This document shows, piece by piece, positions 26,686 to 34,358 of a stretch of DNA of 44,034 bases; position 1 is the stretch's first letter, and each line of letters opens with the position of its first letter. Below the pieces are notes generated by a model. That model did no database searches, had not been told where the DNA came from, and saw only the letters and a list, made by a program, of their open reading frames with translations. The stretch comes from Streptomyces yangpuensis (GTDB taxonomy: Bacteria; Actinomycetota; Actinomycetes; Streptomycetales; Streptomycetaceae), in contig NZ_LBMK01000004.1 in NCBI RefSeq assembly GCF_001005295.1, forward strand, positions 157,744 through 201,777, written 5' to 3'. A program made the position numbers and the translations under genes.

Positions 26686-27804
26686 TCAGAGCTTCTCGAT
26701 CACGTAGTCGACGCAGGCCGTCAGCGCCTGCACGTCCGCCGGGTCGATCGCCGGGAACATCGCGATGCGCAGCTGGTTGCGGCCCAGCTTGCGGTACGGC
26801 TCGGTGTCCACGATCCCGTTGGCGCGCAGCACCTTCGCGACCGCCGCCGCGTCGATGTCGTCCGAGAAGTCGATCGTGCCGATGACCGCGGAGCGCTTGT
26901 CGGCGTCGGTGACGAACGGCGTCGCGTACTTCGACGCCTCCGCCCAGTCGTACAGGTTGCGCGCACTGGCCGCCGTACGGCCCGTGGTGAACTCCAGGCC
27001 GCCCTGGCTGTTCATCCACTCCAGCTGCTGGTCCAGCAGGAAGAGCGTGGCCAGCGCGGGGGTGTTGTACGTCTGGTTCTTCATCGAGTTGTCGATCGCC
27101 GTCGGCAGCGAGAAGAACTCCGGGATGTGCCGGCCGGACGCGTGGACACGCGCCGCGCGCTCCAGGGCCGCCGGGGAGAACGCCGCCAGCCACAGGCCGC
27201 CGTCGGAGGCGAAGGACTTCTGCGGCGCGAAGTAGTAGACGTCCGTCTCGGTGATGTCCACCGGCAGACCGCCGGCACCCGAGGTCGCGTCCACCAGAAC
27301 GAGCGAACCGGCGTCCGCGCCCGCGACGCGCTTGATGGGCGCCGCGACACCCGTCGAGGTCTCGTTGTGCGTGTACGCGTACACGTCCACGCCCGCCTCG
27401 GCCACCGGCTCGGGGTGCGTGCCCGGCTCGGAGGAGATCACGGACGGCTCGTCCAGCCACGGCGCGAGCTTCGCGGCCTTGGCGAACTTCGAGGAGAACT
27501 CGCCGAAGGTCAGGTGCTGGGACTTCCGCTCGATCAGACCGGCGGTCGCGACGTCCCAGAAGGCGGTGGAGCCGCCGTTGCCCAGGATCACCTCGTAACC
27601 CTCGGGGAGTGAGAAGAGGTCCCGGAGGCCCTGGCGCACCGATCCGACCAGGTTCTTGACCGGGGCCTGGCGGTGTGAGGTTCCGAGCAGGGAGGTACCG
27701 GTGGCGGCGAGGGCGTCCAGCGCCTCGGTCCGCACCTTGGAGGGGCCCGCGCCGAAGCGTCCGTCGGCGGGCTTGATGTCAGCGGGAATCTGGATCTCAG
27801 CCAC
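26686..27804 (-). CDS. serC: phosphoserine aminotransferase
   Basis: GTG 27802-27804 gives a 372-residue protein beginning VAEIQIPADIKPADGRFGAGPSKVR. This is the actinobacterial SerC form of the class V PLP-dependent aminotransferases. The Schiff-base lysine is Lys196 in YFAPQKSFAS, and other family landmarks are GNGGSTAFWD, THNETSTGV (substrate phosphate region) and DATSGAGG (PLP ring Asp). It converts 3-phosphohydroxypyruvate and glutamate to phosphoserine and 2-oxoglutarate in serine synthesis. Length is normal for the mycobacterial-type enzyme. The frame extends upstream but overlaps the divergent gene's promoter, so the internal GTG is preferred. It is transcribed alone and ends at a strong hairpin. 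Confidence 0.96.
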   Translation of the reverse strand: MAEIQIPADIKPADGRFGAGPSKVRTEALDALAATGTSLLGTSHRQAPVKNLVGSVRQGLRDLFSLPEGYEVILGNGGSTAFWDVATAGLIERKSQHLTFGEFSSKFAKAAKLAPWLDEPSVISSEPGTHPEPVAEAGVDVYAYTHNETSTGVAAPIKRVAGADAGSLVLVDATSGAGGLPVDITETDVYYFAPQKSFASDGGLWLAAFSPAALERAARVHASGRHIPEFFSLPTAIDNSMKNQTYNTPALATLFLLDQQLEWMNSQGGLEFTTGRTAASARNLYDWAEASKYATPFVTDADKRSAVIGTIDFSDDIDAAAVAKVLRANGIVDTEPYRKLGRNQLRIAMFPAIDPADVQALTACVDYVIEKL

Positions 27805-27910
27805 GAGCGGAGCGTATCGGGTCCCGGTCCGGGCTCCGGACGCGCGTCCACCCGATGAGACGCGGCGGGGCGGTGGCAGGCTGGGCGGCGTGACGTCATC
27901 CGGGGAATCG

Positions 27911-30841
27911 ATGCGTGATCTTGAGCGGACATTGCGGGCGGAGCTGCGCGGGGAGGTGGATTTCGGCGCCGCGGCACGCGCCCTCGTGACCATGGACGCC
28001 TCCAACTACCGCCGCGTCCCCGTCGGTGTCGTCGCCCCGCGCGACGCCGACGACGTCGCGGCCGCCCTGCACGTGTGCGCCGAGGCCGGTGTCCCCGTCG
28101 TCCCGCGCGGCGGCGGCACCTCCATCGCCGGGCAGGCCACGGGCACCGGCGTGGTCCTCGACCTCACCCGGCACATGAACGGCCTGCTGTCCGTGGACCC
28201 CGCCGCCCGCACCGCCGTCGTCCAGCCCGGCCTGGTCCTCGACCGGCTCCGGGACGCGGTACGCCCGTACGGACTGACCTTCGGACCCGACCCCTCCACC
28301 CACGCACGCTGCACCCTCGGCGGCATGATCGGCAACAACGCGTGCGGCGCCCACTCCGTGGCCTGGGGAACCACCGCCGACAACGTCACCGAGCTCGCCG
28401 TGACCACGTACGCGGGCCGCGCCCACCGCATCGGCACGGGCTGGGCGGGCGCCCCCGACGGCCTGCGGGAACTGGTCGGCGCACATCTCGGCCTGCTGCG
28501 CACCGGCCTGCCGCCCCGCTTCTCGCGGCGGATCTCCGGCTACGGCGGGCTGGACGCACTGCTCCCCGAACGCGGGGTGCGGCTCGCGCAGGCCTTCTGC
28601 GGCAGCGAAGGCACCCTCGGGGTGGTCACCGAGGCCGTGGTGCGCCTCGTGGAACTGCCGCCCGCGCCCGCCCTGGCCGTCCTCGGGTACGCCGACGAGA
28701 GCGCGGCGGCGGACGCGGCCGCCGGGCTGCTCCCGTACCGGCCGCTGACGGTCGAGGGCATGGCCGAGGACCTGCTCGGCACGGCCGGGGGCGGGCTGGG
28801 CAGGGCGCGCGGCGTGGACGGAGCGGGCGGGGCGGGCAGGGCCTCGGCACCTGCGGCGCTGCCCCGGGGCAGGGCCTGGCTGTTCGTCGAGATGCCGGAC
28901 GAGGGCGCGGCACGGGCCGTCGTACGCGGCGCCGACGCGCTGGACGCGCTGGTCGTCACGGACCCGGCGGGACAGCGCGCGCTGTGGCGCATCCGCGAGG
29001 ACGCCGCGGGCACCGCGACCAGGACGCCCGACGGGCGGATGGCCTGGCCGGGCTGGGAGGACTGCGCGGTCCCGCCGGCCCGGCTGGGCGCGTATCTGAG
29101 GGAGTTCCGGGCCTTGCTGGCCGCCCACGGCCTGCGCGGCACCCCGTACGGGCACTTCGGCGAGGGCTGCGTGCACGTACGCATCGACTTCGACCTGGCC
29201 TCGGCCGCCGGCGTGGCCCGCTTCCGCACCTTCTCGGAGGAACTGGCCGACCTGGTCGTCGCCCACGGCGGATCCCTGTCGGGCGAACACGGCGACGGGC
29301 AGGCACGGGCCGAACTGCTGCCGAAGATGTACGGCGCGGACGTCGTCCGGCTCTTCGGGGCGTACAAGGACGTGTGGGACCCGGCCGGCGGTATGAACCC
29401 GGGCATGCTGGTCCGGCCCGCCCGACTGGACGAGAACCTCCGCTTCGCGGTCCTCCCGGCCACCCCGTTCGCGGGCGAGGTGGCACGATGCGTGGGCGTC
29501 GCGAAATGCCGTACGGCTGCGCCGCCGGGCGGGACGGGTGCGTCGGGTGCTCCGGGTGGCTCGGGCGTGATGTGCCCCTCCTACCGGGTCACCGGCGAGG
29601 AGCAGCACTCCACGCGCGGCCGGGCCCGGCTGCTGCACGAGATGCTCGCGGGGGAGGTCGTCACCGGCGGCTGGCGCTCCGAGGAGGTCGCCGAGGCCCT
29701 CGACCTGTGCCTGGGGTGCAAGGGCTGCCTCAGCGACTGCCCGGTCGGCGTGGACATGGCCTCGTACAAGTCGGAGTTCCTGCACCACCACTGGGCCGGC
29801 CGGATCCGGCCGCTCGCCCACTACACCCTGGGCGGCCTGCCGGCGTGGCTGCGCCTGATCGCCCGCCTGCGGGCGGCGGGCGCCGTCAACGCGGCCGCGC
29901 GCCTGCTGCCGGTGCCGGGCCTGGCCCGGGAACGGGCCCTGCCGGAACTCGCGAAACGGCCGTTCACGCGGGACGCGTCGGCGGTGACGGGCCGGGCGGG
30001 TGCGGCCGCGCCCAGCGGGCCGGCGGATACGGCCGGTGGCGGCCCGGCGGGCGCCGCCGGTGGCCCGCCTGGTGCCGCCCGCGAGGGTGCGGCCGCCGTG
30101 ACCCTCTGGCCCGACACGTTCACGGAGTACCTCGCCCCCGAGGTCGGTCACGCCGCACTCCGCGTGCTCCGGGCGGCCGGCCTGGACGTGTCCGTCCCCC
30201 GCGGCGGCGGCCGGGTCTGCTGCGGCCTGACCTACCTCTCCACCGGCCGCCTCGACCGTGCCCGCAAGGTCCTGCGCCGGACCCTGGACACCCTCGGCGA
30301 GGTCCCCGGCCCCGTCACCGTCCTCGAACCGAGCTGCGCCGCCGCCCTGCGCGCCGACCTGCCCGCCCTGCTCCCCGGCGACCCGCGCGCGGCCCGTCTG
30401 GCGGCAGGCGTACGTACCGTCGCGGAGACCCTGGAGGAGTACGCCCCGGACTGGCTGCCGCCCCGCCTCGACCGCCCGGTGGCCGGCCAGACCCACTGCC
30501 ATCAGCACGCCGTCCTCGGGGACGCGGCGGACCGCCGGCTGCGCGAGCGCGCCGGACTCGTGGGGGAGCCCGTCGGAGGCTGCTGCGGTCTCGCCGGGAA
30601 CTTCGGCTTCGAGCCCGGCCACCACGAGGTGTCGGTGGCCTGCGCCGAGGAACAACTGCTGCCGTCCCTGCGCGCGGCCCCTGCGGGCGCGCTGGTCCAG
30701 GCTGACGGGTTCTCCTGCCGGACCCAGATCGCCCAGCTGGGCGGAGTCCGGGCCCGTCACCTCGTGGAACTGCTGGCGGACGGACTGGCGGGCGGACCGG
30801 CGGCCCGTGCCGCCGAGGGCGCTCCCGACACGCAGCCGTAG
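27911..30841 (+). CDS. FAD-binding and Fe-S oxidoreductase (D-lactate/D-2-hydroxyglutarate dehydrogenase type)
   Basis: A 976-residue fusion from ATG 27911; GTG 27890 is an in-frame alternative. The N-terminal half is a VAO/PCMH FAD domain (VPVVPRGGGTSIAGQATGTG, FGPDPSTHARCTLGGMIGNNACG) with the FAD-oxidase C lobe (GHFGEGCVHVRI, LSGEHGDGQAR). A Cys-rich ferredoxin part follows: Cys527 and Cys533, Cys555 in MCPSY, then the complete CLGCKGCLSDCP at 600-610. The C-terminal CCG domain has CCGLTYLSTG and CCGLAGNFGFE. This YdiJ/GlpC-like architecture oxidises D-2-hydroxyacids at the membrane. Gly/Ala-rich inserts interrupt the first cysteine motif (534-552), a loop near 295-315 and the region ~740-780. 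It is divergent from serC, whose pathway relatives can form D-2-hydroxyglutarate. Confidence 0.88.
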   Translation: MRDLERTLRAELRGEVDFGAAARALVTMDASNYRRVPVGVVAPRDADDVAAALHVCAEAGVPVVPRGGGTSIAGQATGTGVVLDLTRHMNGLLSVDPAARTAVVQPGLVLDRLRDAVRPYGLTFGPDPSTHARCTLGGMIGNNACGAHSVAWGTTADNVTELAVTTYAGRAHRIGTGWAGAPDGLRELVGAHLGLLRTGLPPRFSRRISGYGGLDALLPERGVRLAQAFCGSEGTLGVVTEAVVRLVELPPAPALAVLGYADESAAADAAAGLLPYRPLTVEGMAEDLLGTAGGGLGRARGVDGAGGAGRASAPAALPRGRAWLFVEMPDEGAARAVVRGADALDALVVTDPAGQRALWRIREDAAGTATRTPDGRMAWPGWEDCAVPPARLGAYLREFRALLAAHGLRGTPYGHFGEGCVHVRIDFDLASAAGVARFRTFSEELADLVVAHGGSLSGEHGDGQARAELLPKMYGADVVRLFGAYKDVWDPAGGMNPGMLVRPARLDENLRFAVLPATPFAGEVARCVGVAKCRTAAPPGGTGASGAPGGSGVMCPSYRVTGEEQHSTRGRARLLHEMLAGEVVTGGWRSEEVAEALDLCLGCKGCLSDCPVGVDMASYKSEFLHHHWAGRIRPLAHYTLGGLPAWLRLIARLRAAGAVNAAARLLPVPGLARERALPELAKRPFTRDASAVTGRAGAAAPSGPADTAGGGPAGAAGGPPGAAREGAAAVTLWPDTFTEYLAPEVGHAALRVLRAAGLDVSVPRGGGRVCCGLTYLSTGRLDRARKVLRRTLDTLGEVPGPVTVLEPSCAAALRADLPALLPGDPRAARLAAGVRTVAETLEEYAPDWLPPRLDRPVAGQTHCHQHAVLGDAADRRLRERAGLVGEPVGGCCGLAGNFGFEPGHHEVSVACAEEQLLPSLRAAPAGALVQADGFSCRTQIAQLGGVRARHLVELLADGLAGGPAARAAEGAPDTQP

Positions 30842-30848
30842 CGAAGAT

Positions 30849-30879
30849 GTAAGGCAACATAGGCGGCAACACTCCTTAC
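30849..30879. promoter_or_regulatory. inverted repeat GTAAGG...CCTTAC before the EamA gene
   Basis: Arms GTAAGG (30849-30854) and CCTTAC (30874-30879) lie in the 57-base gap upstream of the exporter. The segment is more AT-rich than the flanks. GGCAACA occurs twice between and around the arms, and TTAGGCT near 30886-30892 could be a -10 element of an almost leaderless transcript. Putative operator/promoter. Confidence 0.35.
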
Positions 30880-30898
30880 GTCGGCTTAGGCTGGACGC

Positions 30899-31834
30899 AT
30901 GCCCGCACCTTCCGCGTCCCCGACGACCGCTCCCGCCGCCGCACTCCCCGCCGACCCCTCCGCCGAGGGAGCCCGGTCCCGCTTCGGCCCGGTCGCACTG
31001 GTGATCTCGGCGGGCGTCTCGGTCCAGTTCGGGGCCGCCCTCGCGGTCATGATCATGCCGAGGGCGGGTGCGGCGGGCGTCGTCACCCTGCGCCTCGCGG
31101 CCGCCGCGATCGTGCTGCTGCTCCTGTGCCGGCCGAAGGTGCGCGGGTACACGCGCTCCGACTGGGGCACGGTCGCCGCGTTCGGCGTGGCGATGGCCGG
31201 CATGAACGGCCTGTTCTACCAGGCCATCGACCGGATCCCGCTCGGTCCGGCGGTCACCCTGGAGGTCCTCGGGCCGCTCGCGCTCTCCGTCGTCGTCTCA
31301 CGGCGGCTGGTGAACTTCCTCTGGGCCGGCCTCGCGCTCGCCGGCGTGGTCCTGCTGTCCGGGCACGGCGGGGGCGGCCTCGGCTTCGGCTCCCTCGACC
31401 CGCTGGGCGCGGCCTACGCACTCGGCGCGGGCGCGATGTGGGCGGCGTACATCGTGTTCAGCGCGCGCACCGGCCGTCGCTTCCCGCAGGCGGACGGCCT
31501 GGCCCTGGCGATGGCGGCCGCCGCCGTCCTCTCCCTGCCGCTGGGTGTCTTCGAAGCGGGCTCGGACCTGCTGGTCCCGAGCACCCTGGCCCTGGGCGTC
31601 GGCGTGGCCGTGCTGTCGTCCGTACTGCCCTACACCCTCGAACTCCTCGCCCTGCGGCGGATGCCGGCCCCGACCTTCGCGATCCTGATGAGCCTGGAGC
31701 CGGCCATCGCGGCCACCGCGGGCTTCCTCGTCCTGAGCCAGGCGCTGTCGCCGCTCGACGCCGTCGCGATCGCCCTCGTCATCGCGGCCAGCATGGGCGC
31801 GGTGCGCTCCCAGATCGGAAAGAAGCCCGCCTGA
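30899..31834 (+). CDS. EamA family (RhtA-like) exporter
   Basis: A 311-residue protein from ATG 30899. After a Pro/Ala-rich N-terminus there are about ten transmembrane helices in two repeats: FGPVALVISAGVSVQFGAALAV..., and DPLGAAYALGAGAMWAAYIVF.... The second repeat ends with RRMPAPTFAILMSLEPAIAATAGFLVLSQAL, the typical EamA/RhtA signature of inner-membrane exporters of threonine, homoserine or other metabolites. The ATG lies only about seven bases after a possible -10 element, so translation may be leaderless. It is coupled to the next gene, whose ATG overlaps its TGA by one base. Substrate not determinable. Confidence 0.9.
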   Translation: MPAPSASPTTAPAAALPADPSAEGARSRFGPVALVISAGVSVQFGAALAVMIMPRAGAAGVVTLRLAAAAIVLLLLCRPKVRGYTRSDWGTVAAFGVAMAGMNGLFYQAIDRIPLGPAVTLEVLGPLALSVVVSRRLVNFLWAGLALAGVVLLSGHGGGGLGFGSLDPLGAAYALGAGAMWAAYIVFSARTGRRFPQADGLALAMAAAAVLSLPLGVFEAGSDLLVPSTLALGVGVAVLSSVLPYTLELLALRRMPAPTFAILMSLEPAIAATAGFLVLSQALSPLDAVAIALVIAASMGAVRSQIGKKPA

Positions 31835-32190
31835 TGGACGTCGCCTCCTACCTCGCCGCCGCCCCCGACGCCCGCAGGCCGGCCCTGGCCCGCCTGCGCG
31901 AGCTGTGTGTGACGGAACTGCAGGGCTTCGAGGAGTCCATCGCGTACGGGATGCCGGTGTACGTACGGCCGGGCGGGACCGAGGCGGAGATCGCCTGGGC
32001 GAACCAGAAGCAGTACATCTCCTTCTACCTGATGCGCACGGACGTCCGGGACGCCTTCGCGGACCGCCTGGCGCCCCACGACATGGGCAAAGCCTGCCTC
32101 CGCTTCCGCAATCCCGCCAAGGTCGACTTCACCCTCCTCCGCGACCTCCTACGCGCAACCTCCCAGGCGGGCCCGGGCGACCCCTGCTGA
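31834..32190 (+). CDS. DUF1801 (YdhG-like) domain protein
   Basis: A 118-residue protein starting at ATG 31834, which shares one base with the TGA of the exporter gene (TGATG coupling). The sequence MDVASYLAAAPDARRPALARLRELC, FEESIAYGMPVYV, KQYISFYLMRTDVRDAF and MGKACLRFRNPAKVDFTLL follows the DUF1801/YdhG fold, related to frataxin-like proteins. The family has no firm function; a Bacillus member is linked to iron handling. Soluble and cytoplasmic. Co-transcription with the exporter does not clarify its role. Confidence 0.85.
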   Translation: MDVASYLAAAPDARRPALARLRELCVTELQGFEESIAYGMPVYVRPGGTEAEIAWANQKQYISFYLMRTDVRDAFADRLAPHDMGKACLRFRNPAKVDFTLLRDLLRATSQAGPGDPC

Positions 32191-32409
32191 GGGGGCTTCG
32201 GGCGGGGCGGTGGTGTGGGGGCGAGGTCTGCGAGGGGCGGGAGCGGAAAGACACAGGCGGGGCGGTGCCCTGCCCGGCCGGAGCACGGTGCTCCCTCGCC
32301 ACGCGCTCCTGTCGGAAGGCGTCTGCAAGCCTCGTGGGCTGGTCATAAGCCGCCCACATGCGCGACGCGTTACTCGACGACGGCGTCTGCACCGCCCTCT
32401 GAGAGGAGG

Positions 32410-33855
32410 TCACAGGGCCGGGAGCGGGGGCCGGGGGGCCGGAGTCGGGGTCGGTGGCGGGGTCGCACCCTTGTCGGTGGCGCCGGCCTTCTCCAGAAGC
32501 TCCGGGTAGGGCGTCTGCGCCATGGCGCCACGGACCTGCGTGAGACCGTAGCGTTCGGTGGCCCTCTGATCCAGCGGCGGCCTCCGGGGATCGAACCGTA
32601 TCCGTTCGTCCGGTGGGGACACGTCCACGATGACGAGAGGAGATTGACCGCCCAGCCTCCACACCGTTAGGTACTGCGGACCGCGGGTCGCGTTCAGGAT
32701 TTCGCTGCTGTTCGAGATCCCGGTCCGGAATCTGTACTGCGGATCGGGCGGATCCCCCTCCTTCAAGGAGTCCTTGAGGGTCTTCCCCGACACCCTGGCC
32801 TTCTCGTAGTCGCCGGTCAATCTCATTCTGTCTTTCCTGATCACATACACCTCGCTCTGGGCGGTGATCGCCTCGAACTTGCCAGGAGCGGGATCCTTCA
32901 CCTCGATGACCGCGTCCTGAGCGACCTCTTCTCCTGGATTCAGCACGTGACCGTCAGGCCTGACGAACTCCCCGTCGTAGATCAATTCTGATCTGGACTT
33001 GTCATCGGCGGGCTTGCTCTTCGCGGGCTCGCCACGGATCCAGTAGGTGCTGCCCAGGACATAGACGGGCACCTGACCGGCGTTCCTCGCGTACATATGG
33101 ACCGTCATGTACAGCCTCCCCGTCCTCTTGTCGATGGTCGACTCCTTGAACGCGGTCCCGGTCTGGATCAGCGGCGTCGTCACATAGGGAACATAGATCT
33201 GCGAGTACGCCAGATTGGCGGCGGCCAGAACGGTGGAAAGGATCACCCCGATCGCAATGTTCTTGGGGACACTGAGCCCCTTCCCCGCCCGGGATTTGAC
33301 CAGTTCGAACAGGGCGATCGAAGCCCAGACGACGAAGGCTGCCCCGATGACGGTGGAGGCGGTGAAATTCTCGCCGATCTGCAGCAGAAGGATGGAGATG
33401 CCGCAGAAGAGCGTGATCGCCACTCCCAGCAGAACTACCGCCCCCGAGTAACGCCATCTCCGCGTTTCCCAGAAGTCGACCGCAGTCGCGGCGGCGATCA
33501 ACACCACCACGGCCACGAAAACAATGGTGAACCCCGCGATGCGTCCGCCGTAGGTCAGGGCACTGCCACTGTCCGCGACTCCGACACGGAAGAGCAGCCA
33601 TGAGGTCGTGAGGAGGCCTACGCCCACGAAGAAGCCGGTGGTTCGTCGCATCCACGCCCGGTCCGGCCACACGGTGGCGTCCCCGCCGAGCCATTCCCAT
33701 CGGACGGGGTCTCCGCCCGCCACACCTTCACGTCCCAGGAGTCTCCGGAGTTCCTTGGCGGACCAGACCCCGCCCACCGACCTGCCGTCGATCAGAACTT
33801 CACGCAAGCCGAGGTCGTCCGGCGCTCTCACGGTCACCTCACGTGTGTTCGCCAT
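32410..33855 (-). CDS. unrecognised membrane protein with large C-terminal domain
   Basis: A 481-residue protein from ATG 33853-33855 (MANTREVTVRAPDDLGLREVL). A ~70-residue cytoplasmic start (EVLIDGRSVGGVWSAKELRRLLGREG, a strand-helix module) precedes four or five transmembrane helices between about residues 75 and 215. A ~230-residue presumably extracytoplasmic domain follows (VHMYARNAGQVPVYVLGSTYW, IEVKDPAPGKFEAITAQSEVYVIRKDR), with a proline-rich end (PPPTPTPAPRPPLPAL). I recognise no family. The frame remains open far upstream, but that part is antisense to the CocE-like gene. Base composition is visibly less GC-rich than the neighbours, with more A/T-ending codons, which may mean recent acquisition or weak expression. 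Confidence 0.7.
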   Translation of the reverse strand: MANTREVTVRAPDDLGLREVLIDGRSVGGVWSAKELRRLLGREGVAGGDPVRWEWLGGDATVWPDRAWMRRTTGFFVGVGLLTTSWLLFRVGVADSGSALTYGGRIAGFTIVFVAVVVLIAAATAVDFWETRRWRYSGAVVLLGVAITLFCGISILLLQIGENFTASTVIGAAFVVWASIALFELVKSRAGKGLSVPKNIAIGVILSTVLAAANLAYSQIYVPYVTTPLIQTGTAFKESTIDKRTGRLYMTVHMYARNAGQVPVYVLGSTYWIRGEPAKSKPADDKSRSELIYDGEFVRPDGHVLNPGEEVAQDAVIEVKDPAPGKFEAITAQSEVYVIRKDRMRLTGDYEKARVSGKTLKDSLKEGDPPDPQYRFRTGISNSSEILNATRGPQYLTVWRLGGQSPLVIVDVSPPDERIRFDPRRPPLDQRATERYGLTQVRGAMAQTPYPELLEKAGATDKGATPPPTPTPAPRPPLPAL

Positions 33856-34006
33856 AACACCAGCCTGCGCCGTGACCGCAGCGGGCGCTCCTCGTGCGCC
33901 CCCTGATGCGCCCCTTCGTGCGCCCCAGTCGTCGGCGTGCAAGCACCGTGCCACGGAGGGAGGGTGGTGGTGACGGACCAGTGTCACTCGATCCGAAGGA
34001 GATCTC

Positions 34007-34210
34007 ATGCGTACCCGATTCCTGGCGTTCGCCGCCGCCCTCGTACTGGCCGCTCTCGGTGCCGCGGTCCCCGTCGCACAGGCCGCCGCGCCGGCCATCC
34101 CCGGGCCGACGTGCACGGACGCCGACGGGGCGGTGGAGTACGACTCCGGCACCGGCCAGTGGACGTGCAAGGGCGGCGACCACGACGGCGAACTCATCAC
34201 CGAGAGCTGA
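34007..34210 (+). CDS. 67-residue secreted protein with one likely disulfide
   Basis: ATG 34007 follows a good AAGGAGATCTC ribosome binding site. The signal peptide MRTRFLAFAAALVLAALG... ends at AQA-AA near residue 26. The mature ~40 residues contain two cysteines, CTDADGAVEYDSGTGQWTC, which probably form a disulfide-closed loop, followed by an acidic tail (DHDGELITES). Small extracellular protein of unknown role. It is divergent from the unrecognised membrane protein (151 bases between starts) and convergent with the CocE-like hydrolase. Confidence 0.75.
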   Translation: MRTRFLAFAAALVLAALGAAVPVAQAAAPAIPGPTCTDADGAVEYDSGTGQWTCKGGDHDGELITES

Positions 34211-34281
34211 GTGTTGCCGAGCACGGTGGAGCACGGTGCACCGAGGTGTCCTCGGTTCGTCGGGAACCGCTGCAACCGGAG

Positions 34282-34320
34282 GGGCGGGCGGTGCGTCATC
34301 TGTGGAGCGTGCGCCCGCCC
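34282..34320. terminator. possible bidirectional hairpin between convergent genes
   Basis: GGGCGGGCG (34282-34290) and CGCCCGCCC (34312-34320) form a 9-bp GC stem with a 21-base loop, between the small secreted gene and the CocE-like gene. No T tract is seen. Confidence 0.4.
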
Positions 34321-34358
34321 GGACGGCCGCGGGGGACCGGCTGGGCGGGCGTACGGCA

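Noticed and set aside
22948..27460. Very long open frames on both strands (about 1171 codons on plus at 22948-26463; about 1392 codons on minus at 23282-27460).
   Set aside because: They are by-products of high GC content overlapping the real sacsin-like and serC genes. Their translations are Arg/Pro/Ala/Gly low-complexity without domains.
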